A stretch of DNA of 39,602 nt from REEB95 sp035648735 (GTDB lineage: Bacteria; Pseudomonadota; Alphaproteobacteria; ATCC43930; CGMCC-115725): NCBI GenBank assembly GCA_035648735.1, contig DASRKX010000053.1, positions 1 to 39,602 on the forward strand, in the 5' to 3' direction. The notes below the pieces were generated by a model that ran no database searches, was not told the DNA's origin, and was given only the letters and a program-made list of their open reading frames with translations. A program made the position numbers and the translations under genes. Below are positions 8,072 through 15,852 of this stretch, piece by piece. Each line of letters starts with the position of its first letter. The stretch's first letter is position 1.

Positions 8072-8602
8072 TCAGACGAGGCCGCAGGCGCCGAGAATGG
8101 CGGCGACACCGAACACCCAGAGCGGATTGAGGCCGGTCCAATAGGTCAGCGCCGCGGTGGCGGCGGTGAGGCCGAAGGCGATCGCGCTATTGTCGGCCGC
8201 GCCCGCCAGCAGGAACGCGCTCGAGGCGATCAGGCCGACGGTGACCGGCGCGATGCCGTTCTGGATCGCCATCGCCCAGGGCCGGTTTTTGAAGCGGCCC
8301 CAGGCGCGGAAGACCATATAGGTCAGCGCCCAGGACGGCCCGATCATCGCCGCCGTGGCGACGCAGGCGCCGGCGAGGCCGGCGACCTGCCAGCCGACCA
8401 GCGTCACCACCATGACGTTGGGGCCGGGCGCCGCTTGGGCAATGGCAAAGAGCGCCGCGAATTGGGCATCGGTCATCCAATGCGCCACGTCGACCGCCTG
8501 CCGGTTCATTTCGGGAATGATGGCATTGGCGCCGCCGAAAGCGAGCAGCGACAGGATCAAAAAGTTGATCGCCAACAGCCCGAGCTGGCTCGATCCCTTC
8601 AT
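8072..8602 (-). CDS. Chromate transporter (CHR), second half-size subunit
   Basis: A 176-residue membrane protein with about five hydrophobic helices and the CHR signature FGGANAIIPEMNR...HWMTDAQFAALFAIAQAAPGPNV. It is one half of the short-chain CHR type, in which two half-size proteins encoded in tandem replace a single fused ChrA. They form an antiporter that exports chromate (possibly also sulfate) from the cytoplasm. Its ATG overlaps the stop of the first half gene (ATGA), which enforces equal synthesis. The motif A-P-G-P-N is intact, so the unit looks functional. Confidence 0.9.
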   Translation of the reverse strand: MKGSSQLGLLAINFLILSLLAFGGANAIIPEMNRQAVDVAHWMTDAQFAALFAIAQAAPGPNVMVVTLVGWQVAGLAGACVATAAMIGPSWALTYMVFRAWGRFKNRPWAMAIQNGIAPVTVGLIASSAFLLAGAADNSAIAFGLTAATAALTYWTGLNPLWVFGVAAILGACGLV

Positions 8603-9174
8603 CGCCGCCGCCACCGGCCGATGGCGATGCTGAGCGGCGCCATGCCGAGCAGAACCCAGGGCAATGGCCAGCGCAGCAACGCCACGGCGACAAAGACCGC
8701 GGCGATGACCGGCGCCGCCTCGACCGGGCGGCGGCGCAGCAACGGCGTCGCGATCTTGCCCGCCATGCCGAGGATCATGCCCGAGGCGGCGGCGGAAATG
8801 CCGAGCAGCGCGCCCCGCACCTGCGGCAATTGGCCGTATTCGCCATAGAGCGCGCCCAACCCGATCACCAGGACGAATGGCAGGCCCATGATGCCGAGAA
8901 AGGCGGCGGCGGAACCGGCAAGGCCACGAAAGCGCGCGCCGACGGCGATCGAGAGATTGACGATGTTGGGCCCGGGCAGGAACTGGCAGAGCGCCAACGT
9001 GTCGAGGAATTCCCGCTCCGACAGCCAATGCGTCTCGTCGACCAGCTTGCGCCGCGCCCAGGGCAGCACGCCGCCGAAAGCGACCGCCGAGACCATCATG
9101 AAATTGAAGAACAGCTCGCGCAGCGTCGGAATCTCCGCCGCACCGCCCTCGTCGCTCGGAACCGGATCGGCCAT
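8599..9174 (-). CDS. Chromate transporter (CHR), first half-size subunit
   Basis: A 191-residue partner of the previous protein. It carries the N-terminal CHR signature FGGVLPWARRKLV...HWLSEREFLDTLALCQFLPGPNIVNLS and about five membrane helices, with a short acidic cytoplasmic leader (MADPVPSDEGG). Known short-chain CHR pairs insert with opposite topology and work as a heterodimer. The ATG at 9174 is used rather than upstream in-frame codons, because the longer frame would run into the transpeptidase gene. No strong ribosome site is seen; it starts ten bases after the transpeptidase stop, so translation is probably coupled. Confidence 0.9.
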   Translation of the reverse strand: MADPVPSDEGGAAEIPTLRELFFNFMMVSAVAFGGVLPWARRKLVDETHWLSEREFLDTLALCQFLPGPNIVNLSIAVGARFRGLAGSAAAFLGIMGLPFVLVIGLGALYGEYGQLPQVRGALLGISAAASGMILGMAGKIATPLLRRRPVEAAPVIAAVFVAVALLRWPLPWVLLGMAPLSIAIGRWRRR

Positions 9175-9184
9175 CACGCGGCGG

Positions 9185-10741
9185 TCAACCCTTGCCGGGC
9201 ACAGCGTCGGCGCGGGTATCGGGCGCCCGCTGGTCCTTCTGGTCACGCTGGGCGAGCGCCTGGTTGAGGCGCTGGTCGCGGCCATAGACGTCGTTACGGA
9301 ATTCGACCGTGCCGTCGGCATCCACCCAGGCCGTGCGATAGAACAGATAGACCGGAATGGCGTGCGGCAGCTTCACGCTCCGGGTCTTGCCGGTGGCAAT
9401 GGCAGCGTCGATCGCATCCATCGGCCAGGCGGGATTGCCGGCCAGAACCAGCCGCGCCAGCTCACGCGGATTGTCGACGCGGATACAGCCGTGGCTGAGC
9501 GCGCGGCGCGAACGGTCGAACAGGCTCGGCGCGGGCGTGTCATGCAGATAGATGTCGAGCGGGTTCGGCATCTCGAACTTTATCCGGCCGAGCGCATTGT
9601 CGGCGCCCGGGAGCTGGATGAGTTGCTTGCCGCCTGCCACGTCGACATAGGCGTAGCGATTGCGCTTGAGGAAGTCCGGATCCTTCTTCAGTGCCGGACG
9701 GATCTCGTTCACGATGATCGAATTCGGCACGTTCCAGGGTGGATTGAGCAGCACCGCGGTCATCGTCATCCGCATGACCGGGCTCGGATGATCGATCTGG
9801 CCGACGACGCTGTGCATCGTGAGCGTCGGCTGATTGTCCTGGAACAGCACCACACTGGCGCCGGGTATGTTGACCTCGACGCGAATCGCCGGATTGTCGC
9901 GCGGCATGGAGCGCCAACGCTCGAGATTGAGCCGGATTTCGCGCAGGCGCTCGCCCGGCGAGATGTTGAGCGCGACGAGGGTCGCCGAGGCCACGCTGCC
10001 GTCCGGCGGCAGGCCGCGCGCCGCCTGGAAGCGCGCCACCGCGGCGACGAGGCCATCGTCGAAGGCGGGGTCGTCGGAGGCCGGCGCCAAGTCTTCGGCG
10101 GCGAGGCGCCGGCGCAGCGTCACCACGGCGTCGCCGCTATCGCCGCGCTTGAGCGGCAGCGGCAGGGCGAGCGGCCGCCAGGCCGAGCCGCTGACGTAAT
10201 CGCGGTAACGCAGATAGGCCTGGCGCAGGCGCCCATAGGCCGGATCGGACGGCGCCAGCGCGGCCAGAATCGGCGCGATGCCGGCGGTCAGCGCGCGGCT
10301 CAGGGCCTGCACGGCATTGACCGAGGGTTGCGGCATCAGCCAGTCGGATTCGAATGCGGCGGGCGCGACACGGCCGCGGCCGAGCGCCGTGGCGTAGCGC
10401 AGGAAGGCATCGGTCAGCAGGATTTCGGTCTGGGCGGGTGCTGCTTCCGGCACCGCGAACGCCGCCGGGTCGAGCCCGTGCGACGGCGCTTCGGCGAGCG
10501 CCTCGGCCAGCGCGGCGCGGCGTTCGGGCGTCCAGACCGGATTGAAGCCGTCACCGCGATAGAAATCGGTGACCGGCGCGCGGTCGACCGCGCGACCGGC
10601 GATCACCAGCTTGCCGCCGCCGGCGAGCAGCGCCGCCAGCGCCCCGGACTCGATTTGGGCCGACGCCGGCCGCGCCGCCGCAAGCCCGAGCGGCAGAACC
10701 AGCAGCAAGATCAGCAGGCGAAAGGGCTTCGACGCGGACAT
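9185..10741 (-). CDS. L,D-transpeptidase, YcbB-like, with peptidoglycan-binding domain
   Basis: A 518-residue periplasmic enzyme that makes 3->3 cross-links in peptidoglycan. Order: signal peptide (1-28, ending ARPASAQ); an N-terminal scaffold segment typical of the YcbB/LdtD group; a PG_binding_1-type stretch around residues 200-265 (RGDSGDAVVTLRRRL, ARGLPPDGSVASATL); then the YkuD catalytic domain. The active site is H400 followed by SHGCIRV with nucleophile C419 and its G418/H417 neighbours. A loop with PPWNVPNSI is the usual substrate-capping region of this group. It leads a tight minus-strand run with the chromate transporters; I see no functional link beyond shared transcription. Confidence 0.93.
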   Translation of the reverse strand: MSASKPFRLLILLLVLPLGLAAARPASAQIESGALAALLAGGGKLVIAGRAVDRAPVTDFYRGDGFNPVWTPERRAALAEALAEAPSHGLDPAAFAVPEAAPAQTEILLTDAFLRYATALGRGRVAPAAFESDWLMPQPSVNAVQALSRALTAGIAPILAALAPSDPAYGRLRQAYLRYRDYVSGSAWRPLALPLPLKRGDSGDAVVTLRRRLAAEDLAPASDDPAFDDGLVAAVARFQAARGLPPDGSVASATLVALNISPGERLREIRLNLERWRSMPRDNPAIRVEVNIPGASVVLFQDNQPTLTMHSVVGQIDHPSPVMRMTMTAVLLNPPWNVPNSIIVNEIRPALKKDPDFLKRNRYAYVDVAGGKQLIQLPGADNALGRIKFEMPNPLDIYLHDTPAPSLFDRSRRALSHGCIRVDNPRELARLVLAGNPAWPMDAIDAAIATGKTRSVKLPHAIPVYLFYRTAWVDADGTVEFRNDVYGRDQRLNQALAQRDQKDQRAPDTRADAVPGKG

Positions 10742-10835
10742 GGCGATTGGACCAGTGGGTTACCGTCATCATCGGCTAAGCCGGTCCGGCAAACAATCGT
10801 CGAAAGTCCTTACAATGGGCCAGCGCCGGCTGGTT

Positions 10836-11771
10836 TCAGCCGGCTTTGGCGCCAGCCGCCCGCACGGCCTCATGGGTTTCAAGGTTGGCCAGGGCGACGC
10901 GCAGGATCGGGGCGTCGATGCCCCGCGCCGCCGCCCGGCGCACCAAATCGCCGATGATCGGATCGGATTCGGTCGGGCCGCCCTTCTGCATGTCGTGGAA
11001 CAACGATGCGGCGAAGGACGAGCCGCGCTGGGTCAGGAGCCGGTGCGCGCGAACGACCGCCTCGCGTCCCGGCGCATGGCCCTCGGCCCCGGCGATGCGG
11101 CGGCATTCGTCGAGCGTCGCCAGCACGAAGGCCGCGCCCGAGGGCGCATTCATGATCTCGCCGATATTGGCGCGCATCAGCGTCGTTGCCGCGGCGAGGG
11201 CGGCGAGCATGAACAGCTTCTCCCACATCCGCTGCAGGATGTCGTCGCTCGGCTGGCCGTCGACCTTGCTGCGCTTCAGGAGCGCATCGAGCGCGTCGAT
11301 ACGCGCGGAGCGGCCGCCGGCGAACTCGCCGAAATAGAGAGTCTGGAGATCGTTGATGTGCTGGATGACGCCCTCGGCATCGAGTGCGATGCCGGCATAG
11401 CAACAGCCGCCGAGCACCGCGCCGGCGCCGAAGCGCGTCTTGAGGCGGTCGAGATGCGCGATGCCGTTCAGGAGCGGCAGCAGAGCGCTTTGGCGACCCA
11501 TCGCGGGCGCGACGGCGTCCATCGCGGTATCGAGATCGTAGGCCTTGCAGGACAGCAGCACGAGATCGAAGGGCTGCGCGATATCCCCGGCAAGAAGCGT
11601 CTTCACCTTGAGCGCCATGTCGCCGACCGGACTTTTGACGAGCAAGCCGTTCCGGTTCAGGAAATCACGGCGCTTGGCGCGAACCAGGAACGTGATTTCG
11701 GCGCCGGCCTCGGCCAGGCGACCGCCGAAATAGCCGCCCACCGCGCCCGCGCCCAGCACCAGAATACGCAT
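10836..11771 (-). CDS. 2-dehydropantoate 2-reductase family (PanE/ApbA-like)
   Basis: A 311-residue NADPH-dependent reductase of the ketopantoate reductase family. The N-terminal Rossmann motif is GAGAVGGYFGGRLA (residues 7-20), followed by VRAKRRD as the NADPH-phosphate contact. The catalytic lysine region is LLSCKAYDLD, then LLNGIAHLDRL, and the C-terminal helical domain spans roughly 170-305. PanE makes pantoate for coenzyme A; paralogues of unknown substrate are common in alphaproteobacteria, so no gene symbol is given. A GAGGAC site precedes the ATG. It diverges from the aldo/keto reductase across 70 bases, so the two may share a regulatory region. Confidence 0.87.
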   Translation of the reverse strand: MRILVLGAGAVGGYFGGRLAEAGAEITFLVRAKRRDFLNRNGLLVKSPVGDMALKVKTLLAGDIAQPFDLVLLSCKAYDLDTAMDAVAPAMGRQSALLPLLNGIAHLDRLKTRFGAGAVLGGCCYAGIALDAEGVIQHINDLQTLYFGEFAGGRSARIDALDALLKRSKVDGQPSDDILQRMWEKLFMLAALAAATTLMRANIGEIMNAPSGAAFVLATLDECRRIAGAEGHAPGREAVVRAHRLLTQRGSSFAASLFHDMQKGGPTESDPIIGDLVRRAAARGIDAPILRVALANLETHEAVRAAGAKAG

Positions 11772-11841
11772 TTTGTCCTCGTCCCTCGTCTTGTCGGGGG
11801 TGCATCCTATCGGCGGTCATCCGGGCTGCGAAGGGGCGAGC

Positions 11842-12678
11842 ATGGAATACGTCGCGGCGCACGGCGCGCGCCTGCCGGCTCTCGGGCTCGGCACCTGGGA
11901 TTTGCGCGGGCGCGGCTGCTACGAGGCGGTGAAGGCGGCGCTGGCCGTCGGCTATCGCCACATCGACACCGCCGAGCTTTATGGCAACGAGGCCGAAATC
12001 GGAGCGGCGATCCGCGATTCCGGCGTCGCGCGCGGCGACATCTTCATCACCACCAAGATTCCGATGGGCCAGCTGCGCGCGGCGCAAGTGAAGCGCAACG
12101 CCGAGGAGAGCCTACGCAAGCTCGGCACCGATCACCTCGATTTGCTTCTTATTCACTGGCCGAGCCGAGACGAGCCGCTGGATGAGACGCTCGGCGCCTT
12201 CGGCAACCTGCTCGAGGCCGGCAAGACGCGCTTCATCGGCGTCAGCAATTTTACCGTGGCGCTCTTGGCTGAGACCATTGAGAAACACCGTGCGCCGATA
12301 ATCTGCAACCAGATCGAATACCATCCCTATCTGTCGCAGCTTCCGGTGCTGGCGGCGGCGCGGAAATACGGCCTCGCGGTCACCGCCTATTCGCCGCTGG
12401 CGCGCGGCAAGGTGGCGCACGATCCCGATCTCGCCGCGATCGGCAAGAAATACGGCAAATCGGCGACGCAAGTGGCGCTGCGCTGGCTCATCGAGCAGGG
12501 CAACGTCGCCGCCATCCCGAAGGCGTCGAGCCGCGAGCACGCCGCCGCCAATCTCGCGATTTTCGATTTCACGCTTGCGACCGAGGATCGCGCGCGCATC
12601 GACGCCAAGCGCGGCGCCACACGGTTCGTCGATCCGCGCGGCTGGGCGCCGGAATGGGATCCGCCCGGCGTAGGCTAA
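11842..12678 (+). CDS. Aldo/keto reductase
   Basis: A 278-residue NADPH-dependent (beta/alpha)8 barrel enzyme that reduces aldehydes or ketones. The catalytic tetrad is visible: D42 and Y47 in HIDTAELYGNE, K72 in TTKIP, H105 in LLIHWPS. Further family signatures are GVSNFTVALL and the C-terminal NADP site IPKASSREHAAAN. It resembles the 2,5-diketo-D-gluconate reductase branch, but the natural substrate cannot be told from sequence. ATG 11842 is preceded by AAGGGG; the longer frame from 11773 lacks a ribosome site. Confidence 0.93.
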   Translation: MEYVAAHGARLPALGLGTWDLRGRGCYEAVKAALAVGYRHIDTAELYGNEAEIGAAIRDSGVARGDIFITTKIPMGQLRAAQVKRNAEESLRKLGTDHLDLLLIHWPSRDEPLDETLGAFGNLLEAGKTRFIGVSNFTVALLAETIEKHRAPIICNQIEYHPYLSQLPVLAAARKYGLAVTAYSPLARGKVAHDPDLAAIGKKYGKSATQVALRWLIEQGNVAAIPKASSREHAAANLAIFDFTLATEDRARIDAKRGATRFVDPRGWAPEWDPPGVG

Positions 12679-12763
12679 ATCACTGAAAGTCAATGTTATT
12701 TACATCCCTTGGACGGTATGCAAACTTTCGCCGGCCGGCCGGTCCGGCGCTTAGGAGATTTCG

Positions 12764-13792
12764 ATGAGCTGCTGCGATCCGAACCAGACGGTTTGGAACG
12801 GCAAGGATTTTCACCGCCGCAGCGTCCTCAAGGGCGCGGCGGCGCTGGCCGGCGCCCTCGCCGCGACGCCTGTCCGCGCGGCGACGAAATCGATCAAGCT
12901 CGCCTTCTGTAGCCAGCTCCTCTGCATCATCCCCTATGAGGTCGCGCGCTCGCACGGCCATTTCACCAAGGAAGGACTCGAGGTCGAGCTGGTCTATGCG
13001 CGCGGCGGCGGTGCCGCAATGCAGGCGCTGGTCGGCGGCGCGGTCGATTACGGCGCCACCGCGCTCGACGTGGCACTCACCGCCTTCAGCAAGGGCGCGC
13101 CGATCAAGCGATTCATTTCCACCGGCAAGCTGCCGCTCTTCGCGCTCGCCGTGGCGCCCAAGCAGGCCGCATCCATCACCAGCATCAAGGCGCTCGAGGG
13201 CCACACCGTCGGCGTCTCCGGGCTCGGCAACGCCGACCACGCGCTGTGCCTCTTTCTGCTGCACGAGGCGGGCGCCGACGCGACCAAGGTTCAATTCGCG
13301 GCGATGGGCCCGAATCTGCTCGAGGCATTGCGCCAGGGCCAGATCGACGCCGGCTTGGTACAGGAGCCGGCGCTCACGCTGGTCGTCAAGGCCGGTGGCC
13401 GCGTGCTGGTCAACGCCATGGACGCCGCCGACGCCAAGAAATACCTCGGCGGCAATTACGAATTCATGGGCGTCGCGGTGCGCAGCGTCGAAATTCCCCA
13501 GCGCCAGGCGGAAATGCAGGCGCTCGCTCGCGCCCTCGCCGCCGCGTTGCAGGCAGTGCAGACGCTGAGCCCCGACGATCTGGTCAAGTCGCTGCCGCCC
13601 GAAATGACCACCGGTGCCGATACCGGCGAGATGCGCGACACCTTGGCGAAGTATCGCGGGTCGCTCTATCCGACCACCGTCAAGATCGATCTCGCCGCCG
13701 CCGGGCGCGTCGCCCGGTCGCTCAAGGTCGCGGGATTGCTCAAAGCCGACGCCGACACGTCCGGCCTCTACGACACGTCCATCGCCGGCTGA
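12764..13792 (+). CDS. ABC transporter solute-binding protein, NitT/TauT (NMT1) type
   Basis: A 342-residue periplasmic binding protein of the NMT1/SsuA/TauA group. It carries a twin-arginine type export signal: HRRSVLKGAAALAGALA around residues 17-33, then cleavage near PVRA. The mature part shows the group's pattern: IPYEVARSHGHFTKEGLEVEL (early), GGGAAMQALVGGAVDYGATA, and LEALRQGQIDAGLVQEPAL. Ligands of this group include taurine, aliphatic sulfonates, nitrate and thiamine precursors; nothing here settles which. AGGAG lies eight bases before ATG 12764. Sixteen residues precede the twin arginines and include two adjacent cysteines, which is unusual. It is followed directly by its ATPase and permease. 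Confidence 0.9.
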   Translation: MSCCDPNQTVWNGKDFHRRSVLKGAAALAGALAATPVRAATKSIKLAFCSQLLCIIPYEVARSHGHFTKEGLEVELVYARGGGAAMQALVGGAVDYGATALDVALTAFSKGAPIKRFISTGKLPLFALAVAPKQAASITSIKALEGHTVGVSGLGNADHALCLFLLHEAGADATKVQFAAMGPNLLEALRQGQIDAGLVQEPALTLVVKAGGRVLVNAMDAADAKKYLGGNYEFMGVAVRSVEIPQRQAEMQALARALAAALQAVQTLSPDDLVKSLPPEMTTGADTGEMRDTLAKYRGSLYPTTVKIDLAAAGRVARSLKVAGLLKADADTSGLYDTSIAG

Positions 13793-13805
13793 AGCAGGAT
13801 CGCCC

Positions 13806-14552
13806 GTGCTTCGCGCCAACGCGCTCGCGCTTTCCTATGGCGCCACGCCGATCCTCGAAGGTGTCTCGCTCGAAGTTCCCAGCGGTAAGTTCGTCAGCCT
13901 GATCGGTCCCTCCGGCTCCGGCAAGAGCACGCTGCTGCGCGCGATCATCGGCTTGCAGGCGCCCTCATCCGGCACGATCGAGACCGATGTGCTGAGCGGC
14001 GACATCGGCATGCTGTTCCAGGACGACGCGCTGCTGCCTTGGCGCACGGCGGAGGAAAATGTGGCGCTCGGCCTGCGGCTGAAGGGCGTCGACAAGGGCA
14101 CTGCCATCGCCAGCGCGCGGCTCTGGCTCACTCGGCTCGGCCTGCACGGCTTGAGCGAGCGCTTTCCGCGCCAGCTCTCGGGCGGCCAGCGCAAGCGCGT
14201 GGCGCTGGCGCAGGTGCTGGCGCGCGAGCCGCGCCTGTTGCTGATGGACGAGCCCTTTGCCTCGCTCGACGCCATCGTGCGCGCGCGCGTAACGCAGGAT
14301 CTGCTGCGGCTGGTCGAATCGCGCGGCATCTCGGTGCTGCTGGTGACGCACGACCTCGAAGAGGCGCTGGCGCTGTCCGATGTGGTTTATCTCCTCTCCC
14401 AAGGCCCGCGGGCGCGTATTTCCGGGCGTTACGACGTGCCCTTGCCGCGGCCCCGCGACCCGATCAGGGCGCGCGCCCACCCGGATTTCGCGCCGCTGTT
14501 GCAACGGCTGTGGAACGACCTGTCGCGCGAGGTCGGGGGCCGGGCGGCATGA
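13806..14552 (+). CDS. ABC transporter ATP-binding protein, NitT/TauT type
   Basis: A 248-residue ATPase that powers the importer. Walker A GPSGSGKST (34-42), Q-loop Q72 in MLFQDDALLPWRT, signature LSGGQ (124-128), Walker B LLLMDEP with D148/E149, and H-loop H182 are all intact. The DALLPWRT segment after the Q-loop is characteristic of SsuB/TauB/NrtD-type ATPases. The start is the GTG at 13806, 13 bases after the binding-protein stop and behind an AGCAGGA site; the longer frame from 13614 overlaps the upstream gene and is not coding. Its stop overlaps the permease start. Confidence 0.94.
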   Translation: MLRANALALSYGATPILEGVSLEVPSGKFVSLIGPSGSGKSTLLRAIIGLQAPSSGTIETDVLSGDIGMLFQDDALLPWRTAEENVALGLRLKGVDKGTAIASARLWLTRLGLHGLSERFPRQLSGGQRKRVALAQVLAREPRLLLMDEPFASLDAIVRARVTQDLLRLVESRGISVLLVTHDLEEALALSDVVYLLSQGPRARISGRYDVPLPRPRDPIRARAHPDFAPLLQRLWNDLSREVGGRAA

Positions 14553-15301
14553 ATCCCAACTGGACATGGCTGCGGCAGAGTGTGGCTCTGATCGCGCTGA
14601 TCGCCGTGTGGGAGTTGCTGGCCGACAAAGGCTATTTCAATCCGCTCTACATGCCGGCGCCGTCGGGCGTCGCCGTCGCCCTCTTCCAGCTTTTCGTCCA
14701 GGGCACGATCTGGCCGCACATCATCGCCACCTTCAGCGCGGCGCTGGGCGGACTCGCGGTGGGATTGGCAGTGGGATCGCTGCTCGGCACCGCGGCGGCG
14801 CTGTTGCCGCTGCTGCGCGAGCTGCTCGAGCCGGTGATGATCTCGCTCAACGCGGTGCCACGCGTCGTGCTCGCGCCGCTCTTCGTCATCTGGTTCGGCA
14901 TCGGCATCGGCTCGAAGGTGGCGCTGTCCTTCATCCTCGTCGCGGTGCTGATTTTCTTCACCGTCTTCACCGGCATCCGCCAGGTCGACCGGCGCCTGGT
15001 CGAGCGCGTCGTCACGCTGGGCGGCGGGCGCATAGCGCTGTTGCGCGAGGTCTATGTGCCGTCGGTGGTCGGCTGGGTACTCGGCAATCTCAAGGTCGCG
15101 GTGGGCTTCGCCTTCACCGGCGCGGTGGTCGGCGAATTCGTCGCCGCCACCAAGGGGCTGGGCTATCTGCTGTCCTTCGCCCAGAGCACCTATAACTCGG
15201 CGCTGATGCTGGCGCTGGTGCTGCTCATCATGGTCTTCGTGCTGGCGATATTCGGCCTCACGGGTCTCTTGGAGAGACGACTTCTGCGCTGGCGCGGCTA
15301 G
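14549..15301 (+). CDS. ABC transporter permease, NitT/TauT type
   Basis: A 250-residue inner-membrane permease (BPD_transp_1) with six membrane helices. It has the SsuC/TauC-like N-terminus (LIALIAVWELLADKGYFNP) and an EAA-like coupling loop around GGGRIALLREVYVPSV that docks to the ATPase. Its start overlaps the ATPase stop by four bases, completing a three-gene importer (binding protein, ATPase, permease). The last four bases overlap the end of the convergent DUF442 gene. Confidence 0.93.
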   Translation: MNPNWTWLRQSVALIALIAVWELLADKGYFNPLYMPAPSGVAVALFQLFVQGTIWPHIIATFSAALGGLAVGLAVGSLLGTAAALLPLLRELLEPVMISLNAVPRVVLAPLFVIWFGIGIGSKVALSFILVAVLIFFTVFTGIRQVDRRLVERVVTLGGGRIALLREVYVPSVVGWVLGNLKVAVGFAFTGAVVGEFVAATKGLGYLLSFAQSTYNSALMLALVLLIMVFVLAIFGLTGLLERRLLRWRG

Positions 15302-15744
15302 GATTCGCCCTTTTCCGCCTCGAGCTTCTCGACCAGCGCCGGCAACACCCTGAGGTCGTAACCCTTGGTCGCCGCCTCGGCGACGAGCTTCAGCGGCGCC
15401 TCGCCGTCATAGAGCACGCGGGTCAGCGCCCAGAGAATGTATGAGCGCGTGCCGCTGCGGCAATGCGCCAGCGCCGGCTGCGGCGCGCGCAGCAGCGCGT
15501 TCTGGAAGGCGGCGACGTCCTTGCGGGTGATCGCACCGGTGGTGACCGGGACATAGCGATATTCGAGGCCGAGCTTCCGGGCGGCGGCCTCCACCGTCGC
15601 GTGATCGGGCTGGCCGGGCTCCTCGCCGTCGGGGCGGTTGTTGATGATGGTGGCGAAGCCCGTCTTGGCGAGATCGGCAAGCTCGCCGAGCTCGATCTGG
15701 CCGGCGACGCTGATGCGATCGTTGATCTGGGTCGGGCCCGGCAT
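15298..15744 (-). CDS. DUF442 / TIGR01244 family phosphatase-like protein
   Basis: A 148-residue protein of the Blh-like family (beta-lactamase hydrolase-like protein phosphatase domain). The tyrosine-phosphatase type P-loop is HCRSGTRS with C95 and R100, and the upstream FATIINNRPDGEEPGQP is the usual family signature. In other bacteria this domain is fused or adjacent to a persulfide dioxygenase in sulfide metabolism, but no such partner is visible here. GGAGAAG precedes ATG 15744. The neighbouring ABC importer may handle sulfonates, which would fit a sulfur theme; this is inference only. Confidence 0.9.
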   Translation of the reverse strand: MPGPTQINDRISVAGQIELGELADLAKTGFATIINNRPDGEEPGQPDHATVEAAARKLGLEYRYVPVTTGAITRKDVAAFQNALLRAPQPALAHCRSGTRSYILWALTRVLYDGEAPLKLVAEAATKGYDLRVLPALVEKLEAEKGES

Positions 15745-15852
15745 GACGCTTCTCCTCTGCCGCCGGTGTTCTAGCATGCCCGCCGGGACGCTAGAAGGCC
15801 GGCGGCCGATACGGCGCCGCGCGGGACGCCGCCCCGCGCTTGATGCCGGGTC

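Noticed and set aside
10825..10844. GCCGGCTG/CAGCCGGC hairpin at the end of the PanE-like gene
   Set aside because: It overlaps the stop codon and no T tract follows on either strand, so I do not call it a terminator.
9238..10957. Long plus-strand frame opposite the transpeptidase
   Set aside because: Arg/Gly-rich shadow frame with no domain; the minus-strand transpeptidase with SHGCIRV is clear.
12679..12763. Possible riboswitch (for example thiamine-type) before the NMT1-like importer
   Set aside because: Only about 85 bases are available and I could not find the conserved core of a THI-box or any other known riboswitch.
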